Shown here in pieces: positions 1 to 12,934 of a stretch of 64,000 nt of DNA. This stretch comes from Sipunculus nudus (taxonomy: Eukaryota; Annelida; Sipuncula; Golfingiida; Sipunculidae), in the NCBI GenBank assembly GCA_026874595.1, contig CM049322.1, forward strand, positions 30,813,340 through 30,877,339. Direction: 5' to 3'. The notes beneath the pieces are model-generated. The model saw only the letters and a program-made list of their open reading frames with translations. It was not told the origin of the DNA and did not search any database. How positions within the stretch are numbered: the first letter of the stretch is position 1; each line of letters begins with the position of its first letter. The translations under genes were made by a program, and so were the position numbers.

Positions 1-912
1 AAGTTGACAAATATAAAATGGTGTCTCTGGCAAATCCAGATAAATCTGACGTGAGTATCTGAAATAAATGTTGATTTTAATTAAAATGTTTATCTTTTAG
101 TTTCTGTTATCTATAAATCTACATTCCTGCAACGTGGCCTGAGACATCAAAGTAATGCGACTACATGTCTCAGTACTCGTATCCTTATTTATGAAATATC
201 TAAATGCGGCTGCATTATACATATTATCATATGCATGTATAATGATACAATTATAATTTTTTTCTTATATCATTATTTCTGTTTTGTATAAGGTTTATAA
301 CAAATCATATATGTACTTGGGACTTAATTTAATACTGGATATGAAATAAACATATTTCCATTCTTATTTTAATACTGGATATGAAATAAACATATTTCCA
401 TTTTTCATATGTTTAACTTAATGCATATATAGAAACATACATAAAAAAAACAAAGACACATACCTCTTATCTACGCACAAAAACACACAATCATATATGT
501 CAATTTGTATGTGTGTGTTCTTATGAGTCATAGAATGCTTGAATGTATTTATGATGTATCAAATATACCAGGATCAATATCATATTGTCATATACAACAT
601 TCCATTGTGTTTGGCCATAAAATCTAGATTATAATTCTGTGCATAAACATCCCCGCCCAGCTCCTGGTCGTGGTGACTACGTTATCTGATCAGTATGAGT
701 AAGAGAAAACGGCTTTGTCTCAGCGGCAAAAACTGATCAGCGAAATTGATCTGCCACCACCTGCCTTATCATCACACGTAATACATCCTCTTTCTTTTTT
801 TACGGTATCTGGTTCGCAATGGGAGTCCAATATCAAATATTGAAAATTTAGTAAAAATATGCAACAAGATAATAACATAAAATCACGACTTAACTCCGAA
901 CTACTTCAGCCT
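1..912. other. AT-rich gene-free sequence with a 40-bp tandem duplication
   Basis: No gene is supported here. The only structure seen is a direct duplication of about 40 bp: the segment beginning AATACTGGATATGAAATAAA occurs at 331 and again at 371, nearly unchanged. Confidence 0.6.
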
Positions 913-938
913 GAGAGAGAGAGAGAGAGAGAGAGAGA
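913..938. repeat. (GA)n microsatellite
   Basis: Uninterrupted GA dinucleotide run of about 13 units. Confidence 0.95.
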
Positions 939-1145
939 CAAACTTGTTGCCAGATGATCAGATGATCAGAACATAAAACCTTCGCCAAAGGACACCCCCC
1001 ATTAGAATTTTATTAATTTCCCAGCCTTCAGGTCATTTTCCTGCTAACAAACAAACTAACAAACATGCACACTGACATCATAACCAACAGGAGAGGAGAG
1101 GCCATCTCAAGATAATCTATGTTTGATCCAAATAGCAGAATACTC

Positions 1146-1183
<38 letters not shown>
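1146..1183. repeat. (AAT)n microsatellite
   Basis: Uninterrupted AAT trinucleotide run of about 12 units, followed 110 bases later by a larger field of the same motif. Confidence 0.95.
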
Positions 1184-1185
<2 letters not shown>

Positions 1186-1296
1186 ATACTCATCCCTTTC
1201 TTAATGGAGATCAACAAAGGGTCAAATGAAAAAGAAGAGTGCAGTGCCGACAGATGACAACACCTTATAGTTGATTCTTAAAAATAAAAAAAATAT

Positions 1297-1325
1297 CACA
1301 TATAATGATAATAATAATAATTGTG

Positions 1326-1374
<49 letters not shown>

Positions 1375-1465
1375 TAATAATATCAATAATAATATTAATA
1401 ATAAAAATAATAATAAAATAATAAACTACTACTACTACTTATAATAATAAATATACTATATATAT
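1297..1465. repeat. AAT/ATA-rich low-complexity tract
   Basis: Contains a pure AAT run at about 1326-1373, then imperfect AAT, ATA and ACT triplets, ending in an AT-rich stretch. It explains the lack of coding signal here. Confidence 0.9.
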
Positions 1466-2147
1466 AATATATAATAATTATTTTACAATATGTTTCGTTA
1501 CATAATGTTACATAATGCTACAAAACTTCCCCGTCTGCTGGTGTCATGCAATGGGGTAAATTCGTACAGAAAGGGGTCTCGTAGAGACTGAATCTCGTTA
1601 ATTTGATAAACGTGTTTAAAGAGAGAGAGATGGTGGAAGCGGTTGTTAAAGGTGCTTAATTTTGATGAATAGAACGCCACCTGGGTCACAGGAAGGAGAC
1701 TAAGTCTCATAACAACGCTACTGGACGGCCGCAACGGAGTGGGAGAGAGCAAGAGGTACGGGATGGGGTGGTTAAATACGGTTCATTCATCACAAGACAA
1801 AGATCGACACAAAGTACCCCCAGAACCACAAAGAGGAACCGCGATTCTCATTCTCGAAACTCATTATCAGCATTTACCACGAGGCTCGGTTTGTTCTTAT
1901 CATCAGGGATTAAACATTGTACCCCGTATGTACCTCAAAATACCTGCTCCCTCGTGCAGCACACCTTGGCCCACTCTGACTGTAAACCAAACGGGCCGTA
2001 TGCTGATGGTCCGACTAGAAGAAGACACCCTTAAGACTGGGTCCAACTGCCAACTTTATAGAGATGCCCACGTTATGGAGGGAATAGCTGCCACTCTCAG
2101 TGCTGCAACCTACATGTATTATCCCCCGGTTTTGAAAGATAAAGGTT

Positions 2148-2148
<1 letters not shown>
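1466..2148. other. Unassigned, somewhat GC-richer segment
   Basis: An open frame of 136 codons runs on the plus strand (1739-2149) and other frames are partly open. None gives a recognisable domain, compositional bias or splice-site support. I treat the segment as noncoding, though an old gene fragment cannot be excluded. Confidence 0.35.

Positions 2149-2193
<45 letters not shown>
2149..2193. repeat. (TA)n microsatellite
   Basis: Uninterrupted TA run of about 21 units. Confidence 0.95.
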
Positions 2194-2196
<3 letters not shown>

Positions 2197-2827
2197 TGAT
2201 ATCATATCGGTGGTCATAACCTACAGGCATTGACCCTGTTATTTAAATCTTTGAACATGTACACTTTACGACCGAGCCACCTTAATATTTCGGTTAGGGG
2301 TTGATATTTCATTAGTGGACAATAACAGTGAATATGACAGAATGGATGCTAATGACCAATGCTTGGTGTTGTTCATTCAGTTTAACTGCTGGGTAAGAGT
2401 TAGAAAAATATCAGCACTTTTCCCGAAAAATGCGTTACCATGTAGTTACAGCAAATTGAGTCAGCTACACACCAGAAGACAGGCCTTGGAATGAAGATTA
2501 AAATGAGCTACTGTTGAAGTAGACACGACCAATATTAACACAGATAGGAACAAAAAACAGTTTTGTATACATTTGATGACCTTGACCTTAACATTTGACC
2601 TATAATGCCCAAAAACAATAGGCTTCCAGGACTTTTGCTTGTCTACCGGCTGTGTTTAAAAACAATAGCTGCAAAATTGTGGCCTGTAGAGAGTAAACAG
2701 ACAAACTAGACGACCAGAGGTCGAGCGCTTGCCGGAAGTTGAAGAGCAAAATGAGCGATAATTTATGTAGGTAAGGTTTATAATTTAGGAGATATGGCCA
2801 AAACATGATATGTGGGGAGGTAAAAGT

Positions 2828-2846
2828 GCAGCGCCCCCTAGTGGCC
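2828..2846 (-). promoter_or_regulatory. CTCF-consensus-like motif, best copy
   Basis: On the minus strand the bases read GGCCACTAGGGGGCGCTGC. This agrees at all 15 core positions with the published vertebrate CTCF consensus CCASYAGRKGGCRSY. It lies in a tandem repeat module, and related copies occur in the same orientation near 3161, 3493, 5021, 5352, 10545, 11566, 11784, 12916, 13999, 14330, 15963, 17126, 18245, 18576 and 18907. The match is seen; binding is inference. Confidence 0.4.
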
Positions 2847-3801
2847 CTATCCGGAAAATGAAAAATCTGTTTTGAGATATTAGTGTAACACATAAGATGT
2901 ACCAGTTTTAAAAGAATTCCTGAAAAAACTGTAGCCTGTAGAATGCTATATATGAGACACAAGAACCAGCAAGCAGACGGATTTGAGGACAACTGACAAA
3001 CAGACAGACACACTGACAAAGTAATACAAGATTTAGACCAGATGACATTACTAGTTTATGGAAAAGACTCAGGGAAAGAAAATAAGCCATAGTTTCTGTA
3101 ATTGAGGCTTTGGGTTTTAAAAATACGGCCAATATAATGATATGTGTGTGAGGGCCATGTGCAGCGCCACATAGCGGCCATATCCGGAAACTGAAAAATA
3201 TGTTTTGAGATATTTTTGTAAAACATAATATGCATCAGTTTTCAAATGCTTCTTTAAAAAATGTGGCCTGTAGAATGCTCTATGTGTGACTCAAGAACCA
3301 GCAAGCAGGCGAATTTGAGGACCACTGACAAACAGACGGACACACTGACAAAGTGACACAAGATTGAGACTAGATGACATTACCAGTTTATGGAGAAGAC
3401 TCATAGGAAGAAAATAAGCTATGGTTTATGTAATTGAGGCTTAGGATTTTAGAGATATGGCCAATGTAATGATATGTGTGTGAGGGTCGTGGGCAGCGCC
3501 CCATAGCAGACATATTAAAAAAAATGAAAAACAGTTTTGAGATACTAGTGTAGGACTTATGATATGTCAGTTTCAAAAAGATTCCTGAAATAATGTGGCC
3601 TTTGGCGCAAGATGAATGAGATCTCGAAATATCTCTATTTACGAGATATATTACAAGATATTGCAAGACTTAATAAAATCTTGTAGTACTTGTTAAATGC
3701 TACCTGATGCAAAAAATTAGATCTCTCTAGCTTTAAAACTGACAAAGTTAGAAAAATAAGACCCCTTATTTTCGAATATCATGACTTTCCCCCAAAAATT
3801 T

Positions 3802-3815
3802 GTAACCATGGTTAC
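3802..3815. promoter_or_regulatory. CCATGG palindrome, GTAACC form (X-box-like)
   Basis: GTAACCATGGTTAC is a perfect 14-base palindrome, repeated at 4256 and, with one change, at 5662 and 19217. Its layout resembles an RFX X-box, but the half-site GGTTAC departs from RGYAAC. It lies 141 bases before a TGACCT run. Confidence 0.35.
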
Positions 3816-5020
3816 GGCAAATTTGAGTCCCATACATACCAGATGACAGGCCTTGGAATGCCAATTAAAATGAGCTATTGTTGAAGTAAATACGACTAAC
3901 AGTAACAAAGATATGAAGAAAAAAACGTTTTGAGAAGGTTGATGACCTTGATCTTGACCTTTGACCTATATCACTAAAAAACAATAGACCTCCAGGACTT
4001 TTGCTTTTCTACCATTGGTGTAAGTTTAAAAGCAATTGCTGCAAAATTGTGGCCTGTAGAGAGTACACAGACAGACAGACAGACAAACAGACAAACAGAC
4101 ATACGAGATATCACGAGACCTTTAATAAAATCTTGCAGTACTTGTTAAATGCTACCTGATGCTAAAAAAACTAGACCTCTCTAGCTTTAAAAATGACAAA
4201 GTTAGAAAAAAAAGACCCCGGATTTTCGAATATCATGATATTTTCCCAAAAAATCGTAACCATGGTTACGGCCAATTTAAAGCAGCTACACACCAGAAGA
4301 AAGGCCTTGGAATGACGATTAAAATGAGCTATGTTTAAAGTAGATACGACTAATAGTAACAAAGATATGAAGGAAAAACCGTTTTGTATACACTTCATGA
4401 CCTTGGCCTTGACCTTTGACCTATATTGACCAAAAACAATAGGATTCCTGGAATTTTGATTCTTGACCAGCTGTGTCAGTTTGAAAGCAATTCCTGCAAA
4501 ACTATGGCTTGTAGAGAGTCCACAGACAAATAAACAAATTAGATGACCTGAGGTCACGCGCTTGCCGGAAATGACGTAAAGTTAGTCAGATGAACGAGCA
4601 ATGTCAAAGTGAAAAAAATTAATCCCTAGTTTGTAAAGATCAGTATTAACAAAGTTCTGAAGAAAAAAAAAATGATATGTTTCGATCACCTTGACCTTGA
4701 CCTTTGATTTATTTGAATAATAAACATAGGCCTTCAAGATATCGTTACGAAATATGACGAGTGTAAGTTACAAAGCGATTCCTGCAAAATTGTGGCCAGT
4801 AGAATGGTATATGTGAGACACAAGAACCAGGAAGCAGGCGAAATTAAGGACAACTGAAAAACAGACAAACATGCTGACAAACTGACCCAAGATTGAGAAC
4901 AGATGACTAAATCATGTTATAAAGAAACCTCAGAGGAAGATAATAAGCTATAGTTTATGTAAATGAGGTTTATAGTTTTGGAGAGATGGGCAAAAAATGA
5001 TATGTTGTGCAAGTTTGAGT

Positions 5021-5039
5021 GCACCGCCCCCTAGCGGCC
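5021..5039 (-). promoter_or_regulatory. CTCF-consensus-like motif, one mismatch
   Basis: The minus strand reads GGCCGCTAGGGGGCGGTGC, with one departure (G for A) from CCASYAGRKGGCRSY. The same 19 bases recur exactly at 18245 and 18576. Confidence 0.35.
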
Positions 5040-5932
5040 AATTCTGGAAAATGAAAAATCGGTTTCGAGATATTAGTGTAAGACATAAGATGTAATAGTT
5101 TTAAAAGGATTCTTTCAAAACTGTGGCCTGTAGAATGCTATATGTGAGACGCGAGAACCGGTAAGCAAGCGAATTTGAGGACAACTGAGAAACAGACGGA
5201 CACACTGACAAAGTGACTCAAGATTGAGTCGAAATGACTACACCAGGATTTAGAAAAGACCCAGTGGATGAAAATAAGCTATAGTTTATGTAAATGAGGT
5301 TCACAGTTTTGGAGATATGGCCAAAACATGATATGTTGGGGAGGTTTGCATACAGCGCCACCTAGCGGCTGCATTAAAAAAATGGAAAAACAATTTCGAG
5401 ATAATAGTGTAGGACTTACGATATGTCACTTTCAAAAAGATTCCTGCAAAACTGTGACCTCCAGGGCAAGATTACTGAAATCTCGAAATATCTCGTTTGA
5501 CGAGATATTATACGAGATGTTGCGAGACCTTAATAAAATCTTGCAGTACTTGTTAAATGCTACCTGATGCAAAAAACTTGACCTCTCTAGCTTTAAAAAT
5601 GACAAAGTTAGAAAAATAAGACCCCAGATTTTCGAATATTATGACTTTTCCCCAAAAACTCGTAACTATGGTTACGGCCAATTTGAAGCAGCTACACACC
5701 AGAAGAAGGGCCTTGGAATGACGATTAAAATGAGCTATGTTTGAAGTAGAAACGACTAATAGTAACAAAGATATGAAGAAAAACTGTTTTGTATACTTTT
5801 CATCACCTTGACCTTGACCTTTGTCCTATATTGACCAAAAACAATAGGCTTCCTGCAATTTTGATTCTTGACCAGCTTTGTCAATTTGAAAGCAATTGCT
5901 GCAAAAGTGTGGCCTGTAGAGAGTCCACAGAC

Positions 5933-5965
5933 AAGCAAACAAACAAACAAACAAACAAACAAACT
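5933..5965. repeat. (CAAA)n microsatellite at the end of module A
   Basis: A run of CAAA units directly before the text ACCAGAGGTCG and CGCTTGCCGGAAG that closes this module copy. Confidence 0.9.
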
Positions 5966-6230
5966 AGACGACCAGAGGTCGAACGCTTGCCGGAAGTGAC
6001 CGGAAATAAGACAGCGAAATAGATGGACAGTTACTAGGCAGACAGACAGGGAACATTTGGATCTGATCAAATGAAAAACCTCTATCATGGGGGAAACAGA
6101 AGCACATATGGATAAGGTCTTGCTGATTATCAAAAGTCAAAGAGGAGTAGACAGACAGACAGACAGACAGATAGAGAGACATTAATAGTGTTGTTATTAG
6201 TAGCCATCCTATACAGGACAATCCATTTTT

Positions 6231-6740
6231 GGACAGAAATAAAAATAATGGAAGTCCAACTGAATCCTTGGCAGTTCTTCTATTCTTGAGTGCTGGAAAT
6301 GAGAAAAAGCACTGAAAATGAAACTTGAAGAGTTGAACGTCCAGAATGCCGAAATGCAAGCGAAGCCGCGTTCGTGTTTGACAGAGACCCGACCTCTGGG
6401 TCTGGCAGACGTGATCTTTCATTCCTGGACAAGCTAGGTGCCTATCTAAACCATCCTTTAAGGTCTGGCTTAAATTAGGGCTGTCCTTGAAGAAAAAAGG
6501 CGGCCGCTCAGCCTGCGTCCGGGAATTATAAAATTCCAAGAAGTCCTGCCCACCACGGATTAACTGTAATGTCCCCTTCGTGTAAGTTATCTGTAATGTG
6601 AAATTTAACATATGTTAAAAATTGGAATCTTTGGTTAAGAAAGGAAAGCAGGGATATTTAAGGAGTCTGAAGTGGTGAGTAATAAGATAAAAAAATGTGA
6701 GGCCCTAGTTCCGTGGTGGGTTAGGACTTTATATATAAAA
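6231..6740. other. Unassigned unique segment
   Basis: Between repeat blocks. It contains a GCGGCCGC site preceded by a short A-run and several short open frames, none recognisable. It may be an old gene or element fragment; I could not assign it. Confidence 0.3.
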
Positions 6741-6932
6741 ATATATTCTGGCATGAGAAAGGGGTGCTGTCAAATTTTTTGGCGCCTGCCGCACTTTGTG
6801 AATAAAACGGTACACTTGACACGGCCGCGATGTATATATATATATTCTGGCATGAGAAAGGGGTGCTGTCAAATTTTTTGGCGCCTGCCGCACGTTTGTG
6901 AATAAAACGGTACACTTGACACGGCCGCGATG
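6741..6932. repeat. 100-bp tandem duplication
   Basis: Two copies, about 6741-6832 and 6840-6932, of a segment from ATATATTCTGGCATGAGAAA to GACACGGCCGCGATG. They differ only by one inserted base near CACTTTG/CACGTTTG and by the TA-rich joint. Confidence 0.9.
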
Positions 6933-8275
6933 GAAATTTAAGAAGAAAGGTGGTAATCCCCAGCCGTAGTTGAATTGTTTTGACCCTAGAGTTTGCAGTC
7001 CTAGCTTAAATAGGCATGGGACGGGCTCTTTTTTATACCCCAAACGCCAGAAGAGGCTGGAGATTGAATGAAGGATTGGGCCATTTTTCATCCGAAAACC
7101 TGGGAATTGGCAAATTAAAAAAAATGACAGGGACCTTCTTAGCCTGTTCCAGCTCAGGGAACGGTCATTAAAATATTGTCGGGAATCCATATTATCCTAC
7201 CTGTGGGCTGGGACGGTCCAGAAAACAGCAATTATACGGGTATCCATAAAATTGTATGTCAATTTTTGTCATTAATAAATACATATATATATCTATAATA
7301 CGGACAGCTGGAGAATTCGCGGAGAATTCATCATGATGATATCATTAAATGTGAGCAAAGGGACAATTTATGTTTTTTATCATATTTCCTTAAGAACCTG
7401 TAAATTTGGTATCCTGCATAGTTTTGTTACGGTTTTCACAGTAAACTGATGAAACAATATAAAGTGTTTAGCGTTTTCGTCTTATGTAAGATCGGTAGTC
7501 AATGTTAGCTGGTGATCCAGATTGGTGTTAGTGGCAGTCCTACATTGTTTGCGCTGGTTATTATTTCGGTAATTTAACAGTCTTAAGTGTAATATAGTGG
7601 AAGATTTTAAATGATTTTAACGTGTAATTAAAAGTATCATTGCAAATATAAAAACTCTCAGGAAAATCTCCGGGAATTCTCCGCGTTTACATATAAACGC
7701 ATTTACCAGCCGTATGAAAGTTTTTTTTCGCTTTCATGATGTTTGCCGTGCCCCGGACACAAATTTAAGACGAGATGGACTAAACCCCGCCCCGGTAAGA
7801 TAGTTTGGACTCTGAAGAAACGAACCCTCGCAGATAATGCGGTGGGACGGGCTCTTTCTTATTCGATGAACGCTCGAACAGGGTGGTGAATGATTGAAAA
7901 AATAGGGTCATTTTCACTGTCATCTTGAATACCAGAATAAATATTTTTAAAAAATTCATAGAGACTTGGTCATCCAATAACAGCAGGAAAAATGTTCATT
8001 CAAATGTGGTCTGGTGTCCATTGTACCCTCGCTCACCGCCGGGATCCAAAGAGAAGCCTGGGTTTTACTGCCAAAACACAACCCCCCCCCCAAAAAAAAA
8101 CTTTTATTCATTTTATTTTTATTTTTATGTTAGATGTAGTTGAATATCATGGTTTATTTATTAGAAAATAAGATGCAATTCATTGGATGAAAACAGATTT
8201 TATTAAATATATTGATACATGTTTATAACAGTTTGATATTTGATTTTATTAAAATTTATAGACAGACAATTTGTT
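6933..8275. other. Gene-free segment with diverged repeat pair
   Basis: A segment around 6985-7100 and one around 7790-7930 share the text GGGACGGGCTCTTTYTTAT and similar flanks, so they are diverged copies of one repeat. The short inverted text CGCGGAGAATTC at 7318 and GAATTCTCCGCG at 7675 could mark the ends of a small (about 370 bp) element. No gene is supported. Confidence 0.4.
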
Positions 8276-9400
8276 ACCTCAAATCTGTATTCATGGTCCA
8301 ACATACATGATTGTGGTGTCCTTAGGCCCATTTTAGGGTGTATATCCAGGATAACAAGATAATATTACCCTGCTGCCATCAGCAAACATTTCAGGCCCCC
8401 AGAAACCTGATTTCAGGCCAGTTTATGCTTATACAGAGTTAAATAGGTTCTGGCCCCCTTCATATCCAAAAAACTCAACACACACACCTGGTTCGGGCAT
8501 CGTTGCAATCCATTTACACCCACTGGCTGGGATCTCAAAGCATTTGGCTCAACTCCCTCAGAAAAAAAATTAGGACCAGTTTGAATTTCCAAATCTGGAC
8601 ACAGTGAACATAGTGATTTACAGAAAAAATCCACATTTTTTTTACCTCAAATCTGTATTGATGGTCCCACAAATATGGTTTAGGTGTCATTAGGCCCAAT
8701 CCAATTCAGGGTGTTTATACAGGGAAACAAAATAATATAACCCTGCTGACACAAACAAAAATTCCAAGCCCCCAGAAACCTGATTTCAGGCCAGTTTATG
8801 CTTATACACAGTCAAATAGGTTCTGGCCCCCATCATCTCCACAAAACTCAACACACACACCTGGTTTGGGTATCATTGCAATCCATGTACACCCACTGGC
8901 TGGGATCTCAAAGCATTTGGATCAATTCCTTCAGAAAAAAAATTAGGACCAGTTTGAATTTCCAAATCTGGACACAGTGAACATAGTGATATACAGGGAA
9001 AATCCACATTTTTTTTACCTCAAATCTGTACTGAGGGTCCCACAAATATGGTTAAGGTGTCATTAGGCCCAATTCAAGGTGTATATACAGGGAAACAAGA
9101 TAATATTACCCTGCTGACATAAACAAGAATTTCAAGCCCCCAGAAACCTGATTTCAGGCCAGTTTATGCTTATACACAGTCAAATAGGTTCTGGCCTCCC
9201 TCATCTCCACAAAACTCAACACACACACCTGGTTTGGGTATCATTGCAATCCATTTACACCCATCGGCTGGGATTTCAAAGCATTTGGCTCAACTCCCTC
9301 AGAAAAAAAAATTAGGACCAGTTTGAATTTCCAAATCTGGACATAGTGGTTTATGCAGAAATCAATTGTTCTGTTCTCAAATCTGAAATAGTGGTCATAG
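8276..9400. repeat. About 370-bp tandem repeat, three copies plus a fragment
   Basis: Copies begin with ACCTCAAATCTGTA at 8276, 8644 and 9017 (spacing 368 and 373). A degraded fourth start is near 9376. Each copy carries the same ordered texts, including CCCCCAGAAACCTGATTTCA and CACCCACTGGCTGGGAT. Open frames here are only shadows of the repeat. Confidence 0.9.
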
Positions 9401-9713
9401 AACATTGGTTGGTTCTTGTATGATTTTATTCAATTTACAATCAATATGCAGGAAAACATGGCATTTTATTTTACTTCAATACACCAACAATAAACAATCT
9501 AAGGACAAGTGAACAGGCTACCATTCATATCTTAGTTAAAGGAAAACAGCAAGGGTTGTTTATATTGAGGACACGTGGCAACCAGGTGGTTGGCGCTGGT
9601 ATGTGAAGCTTACGAAGCAACAACCAAAGGAAGACAATAACAACACAATAGAAGTCTTCTTCATGGGCCATCATACACCCATTGAACATTGCTCCAACTG
9701 TCAAATGTAATGC

Positions 9714-11400
9714 CCCTGCCGACATTTACTATCACATACTGCCGCCACTTATGGTCACGGCACTGGGATGTCCTTTTTTTTATTCGAAGAAAAAACGATG
9801 CGAAATTTGACGAAACTTACAATATAATCACATAATGTGACCGAGAGTGTTAGACGCTAGCAAGTGCTGAAACCTATAGGTCTTCAGCATAAAAATTACA
9901 GAATTATAGGCGTTTCTTTGAATGGTCCCATGTTCTCGTTTGACAACAAACGGTGCCAGATATGACGAGATATTCACTTTTGTCACTTACACCTAGCCAA
10001 ATGCTTCTTGATAAATAGAAAAATAAAATCTCTAGCATTGAAATGACCGAGATATAGACATTTGTTCGAAATCTCGAATATTCTCGTTTGGCAGGAGATG
10101 TTACGAGATGTGGCGAGATTTGCGGTTAAATCATGTTTAGCTTCTGAAAAGCTACCAAATGCTGAAAACTACACCTCTTTAGCTTAAAAGGTGATCAGGT
10201 TATAAGCATTTCTGTGAAATCTCGTAATTTTCGTTTGACGAAAAACCGAGCAAGATTCGACGAGATTTGCAACTGAATGACTTAGAACCAAGGGAATGCT
10301 GCCTTATGCAAAAAACTAGACCCTTGTAGCATAAATATTAACACAGATTAAAGCCAAAAACATCATGTTTTCAGATTGTCAAGTTTTACCCCAAAATTTG
10401 GTAACCATGGTAACCGCAGCGCAAGGGTAAATGTACGAAGGAATAAGGCAATGATCCTAGTTTTAGATGCAACAAAAAAATTGTTATATGCTTAATATTT
10501 TTTTAAGATATTGTGGAAAAATGATAAGTTGCAGTGTTTCCCGTACCACGCCCCCTGGTGGCTAATTTCGAAAAATGAAAAAACAAGTTCGAGATAATAC
10601 AGAACAACAGAAAATATGTCACTTTCAGAACCTCAGCTGTAAAACTGCGACCTCAAAATCGTATTTAATGAAATCTTGAAAAGTCTCACTTGACGACAAA
10701 TAGCACGAGATTTTGCGAGACTTGCATTAATTTAGCACAGAGCATATTAAATGCTACACAGTGCAAAAAACTAGACCTCTGTAACTTAAAAAATGAGAAA
10801 TTTGGAGGGAAATTTTCGAATTTTCTGATTTTCCCCCAAAAATACGTTACCATGGTAACCATTGACCGGAAAAATTTGCTAGCACTTGGAAAGCTAACAT
10901 AATGAGGAATAAAATGAGCTACAGATTAAGCGGCTACGATTATTATTGACGAAGATATTAAGAAAATAACGATTTTAGTTTTTTTTGGTGACACGGGCCT
11001 TGACCTTTGATCGATCATGACCAAAAACAATGGGCTCCGAGGAGAACAGATCTTACACTGTATCTATAAGTTTCAGAACGATTGATGCAAAATTGTGGCC
11101 TGTAGAGCGGGGACATACCGACAGACAGACAGACAGACAAACAAACTAGACGACCAGAGGTCGAACGCTTGCCGGAAGTGGCCGGAAATAAGACAGCGAA
11201 ACAGACGGACAGTTTCTAGGTAGACAGATGGGGGAACATTTGGATCTGATCAAAAGAAAACCCCTATAACTGGGGAAATAGAATAGACAAATGGACAGAT
11301 AGACAGACGGAAAAACTCCAAGTGAGGGCCATGTAATCATGCCATAGAGAATGGAAAGCATGAATAAAATAAACCACAGTCTATAAGAATAATTCTCCAT
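9714..11400. repeat. Higher-order repeat unit, copy 1
   Basis: Starts near CCTGCCGACATTTAC and runs through TCTCG/CGAGA-rich monomers, an X-box-like palindrome (10401), a CTCF-like box (10545), a second palindrome (10846), a degraded TGACCT run (about 10993), the GTGGCCTGTAGAG box and an ACAG microsatellite. It ends in CGCTTGCCGGAAGTG with about 130 bases of shared flank. The same order recurs at 12,069-13,480 and, partly, at 15,640-16,390 and 16,750-17,740. Confidence 0.75.
10846..10859. promoter_or_regulatory. RFX X-box-like palindrome
   Basis: GTTACCATGGTAAC is a perfect palindrome and fits the known X-box form GTTRCCATGGYAAC at every base. The same bases occur at 12773, and GTAACCATGGTAAC occurs at 10401, 15830, 16082 and 17269. 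Function is inference. Confidence 0.4.
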
Positions 11401-11449
11401 ATTTTAAAAATCAAGAATTGTAAACTTTATTAGGTCACCATGGTAATAG

Positions 11450-11815
11450 AAGAGTATGACAGAGTCCCAACGAGGATAAACGCATTAAATATAGTTTCAG
11501 ATGTTGCAATCAATGTTGTGACACTGTCTATAGTTTTGGAGATATGGCACAAACATATGATTGCTGCAGCACCATCTGGCTGCTATTTCCTTAAAGAAAA
11601 AAAATCAAGTTTTGAGGTATTTTATTTTTTATTATGTATATTTGATGTATGATTAAAATTTTACCCCTGCAGAATATGACAGAGTCCCAACAAGGATAAG
11701 CGCATTAAATCTAGTTTCAGTTGCTGCAATCAATGTTGTGACACTGTCTATAGTTTTGGAGATATGGCACAATAATGATTGCTGCAGCGCCATCTGGCGG
11801 CTGTTGTCTAAATAT
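11450..11815. repeat. About 221-bp tandem duplication
   Basis: The text from GACAGAGTCCCAACGAGGAT through GTGACACTGTCTATAGTTTT to a GCAGCRCCATCTGGCKGCT box is present at about 11459-11590 and again at about 11680-11810 with few changes. Confidence 0.85.
11784..11802 (-). promoter_or_regulatory. CTCF-like motif, AGATGGCGC variant
   Basis: The minus strand reads AGCCGCCAGATGGCGCTGC. It has one departure from CCASYAGRKGGCRSY and contains CAGATGGCGC, close to the form reported for fly CTCF. Binding is inference. Confidence 0.35.
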
Positions 11816-12915
11816 AATTAAAATTAAACCCCTGCCCCCAACTTCCAGTCCAGGGATCCGCCCATATTTTGACACACCCAACTACAAAATCGGGGATCCG
11901 TCCCTGGTTTGAAAGATTTGCAAGTGGTTCCTGGCAATACAAGTGGTCGCACAAGGGTACACAATGAAAATCACAGGTGTGTTAACTTCACATTTAGCGG
12001 CTTTTCTCCTCTATTCAATGATGCTTTGTTAGATTCATGGACGACCGCGCACGCCAAATTGCAACTGTAATAGCCCTGCCGGCACTTACCGGTCAACCCT
12101 GAAGCCACTTATGCTAACGGCAATTGGATGTATCTTCATCATTTTATGAAAAACTAGGCAAGATTTGACGAGAATTGCAATATAATCACATGATGTGGTT
12201 GAGAGTGTCAGACGCTGTCAAATGCTGAAAACTATATGTCTGTAGTGTATAAAATGACAGCATTATAGGCATTTTTTTAAATGGTCCACTGTTCTCGTTT
12301 GACGACATATGGTGGAAGATATAACGAGATATACACTTTTATCACTTAACACTAGTCAAATGATTGTTGAACAATAGAAAAATAAAATCTCTAGCATAAA
12401 AATGAAAGAGATATAGACATTTGTTGAATATTTTGTTCAAAATATCGAATATTCTGGTTTGGCGGGAGATGATGCGAGATTTGGCGAGATTTGCAGTTTT
12501 ATCATGTTAAGCTTCCGAAATACTACAAGAGGCTGAATACCCATACTCTTTAACCTAAAACGTGATCGAGTTATAAGCATTTCTGTGAAATCTCGTAATT
12601 TCTCGTTTGACGGAAAACAGAGCGAGATTCTACGAGACTTGCAATTAACTGCATTAGAGCAAAGAGGATGCTACCTCATGCAGAAATCTAGACCCTTGTA
12701 GTATAAATATAAACAGAGATAGAAGCAAATAACTTATTATTTTCAGATTGCCAAGGTTTACCCATAAATTTGGTTACCATGGTAACAGCAGCGCAAAGCT
12801 ACATGTACGTAGGGATAAGCCAATGATCCTAGTTTCAGATAAGACAATAAACATTGGGTCACGTTTAATATTTTTGGAGATATTGCAGAAAAATGATATG
12901 TGACAGTGTTTCAGG

Positions 12916-12934
12916 TACCACGCCCCCTGGTGGC
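12916..12934 (-). promoter_or_regulatory. CTCF-consensus-like motif
   Basis: The minus strand reads GCCACCAGGGGGCGTGGTA, matching the CTCF core except at one position. Exact copy at 10545; one base different at 15963. It lies 143 bases after the X-box-like palindrome at 12773. Confidence 0.35.

Larger units (their letters stand above)
2270..6230. repeat. Composite tandem repeat cluster I (two module types)
   Basis: Two module types alternate. Module B, about 330 bp, is marked by a GCGCCCCCTAG-type box and a text resembling TGTGGCCTGTAGAATGCTA; its boxes lie near 2828, 3161, 3493, 5021 and 5352. Module A, about 400-450 bp, holds in order a CCATGG-centred palindrome, a TGACCT run, a GTGGCCTGTAGAG box, an ACAG/AAAC microsatellite and the end text CGCTTGCCGGAA. 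Module A ends fall near 2736, 4570 and 5995. Copies differ by roughly 10-25 percent by eye. Long minus-strand open frames rich in Cys, Leu, Ser and Val here are read-through of the ACAG microsatellite and are not genes. The array is noncoding as far as I can see. Confidence 0.85.

Noticed and set aside
1739-2149. 136-codon plus-strand frame
   Set aside because: No recognisable domain, no splice support, and overlapping frames are also open; kept only as an unassigned segment.
2600-6611. Minus-strand open frames with Cys-Leu-Ser-Val runs resembling membrane proteins
   Set aside because: They are translations of ACAG/ACAGAC microsatellites and of module A/B repeats; the frames change from copy to copy.
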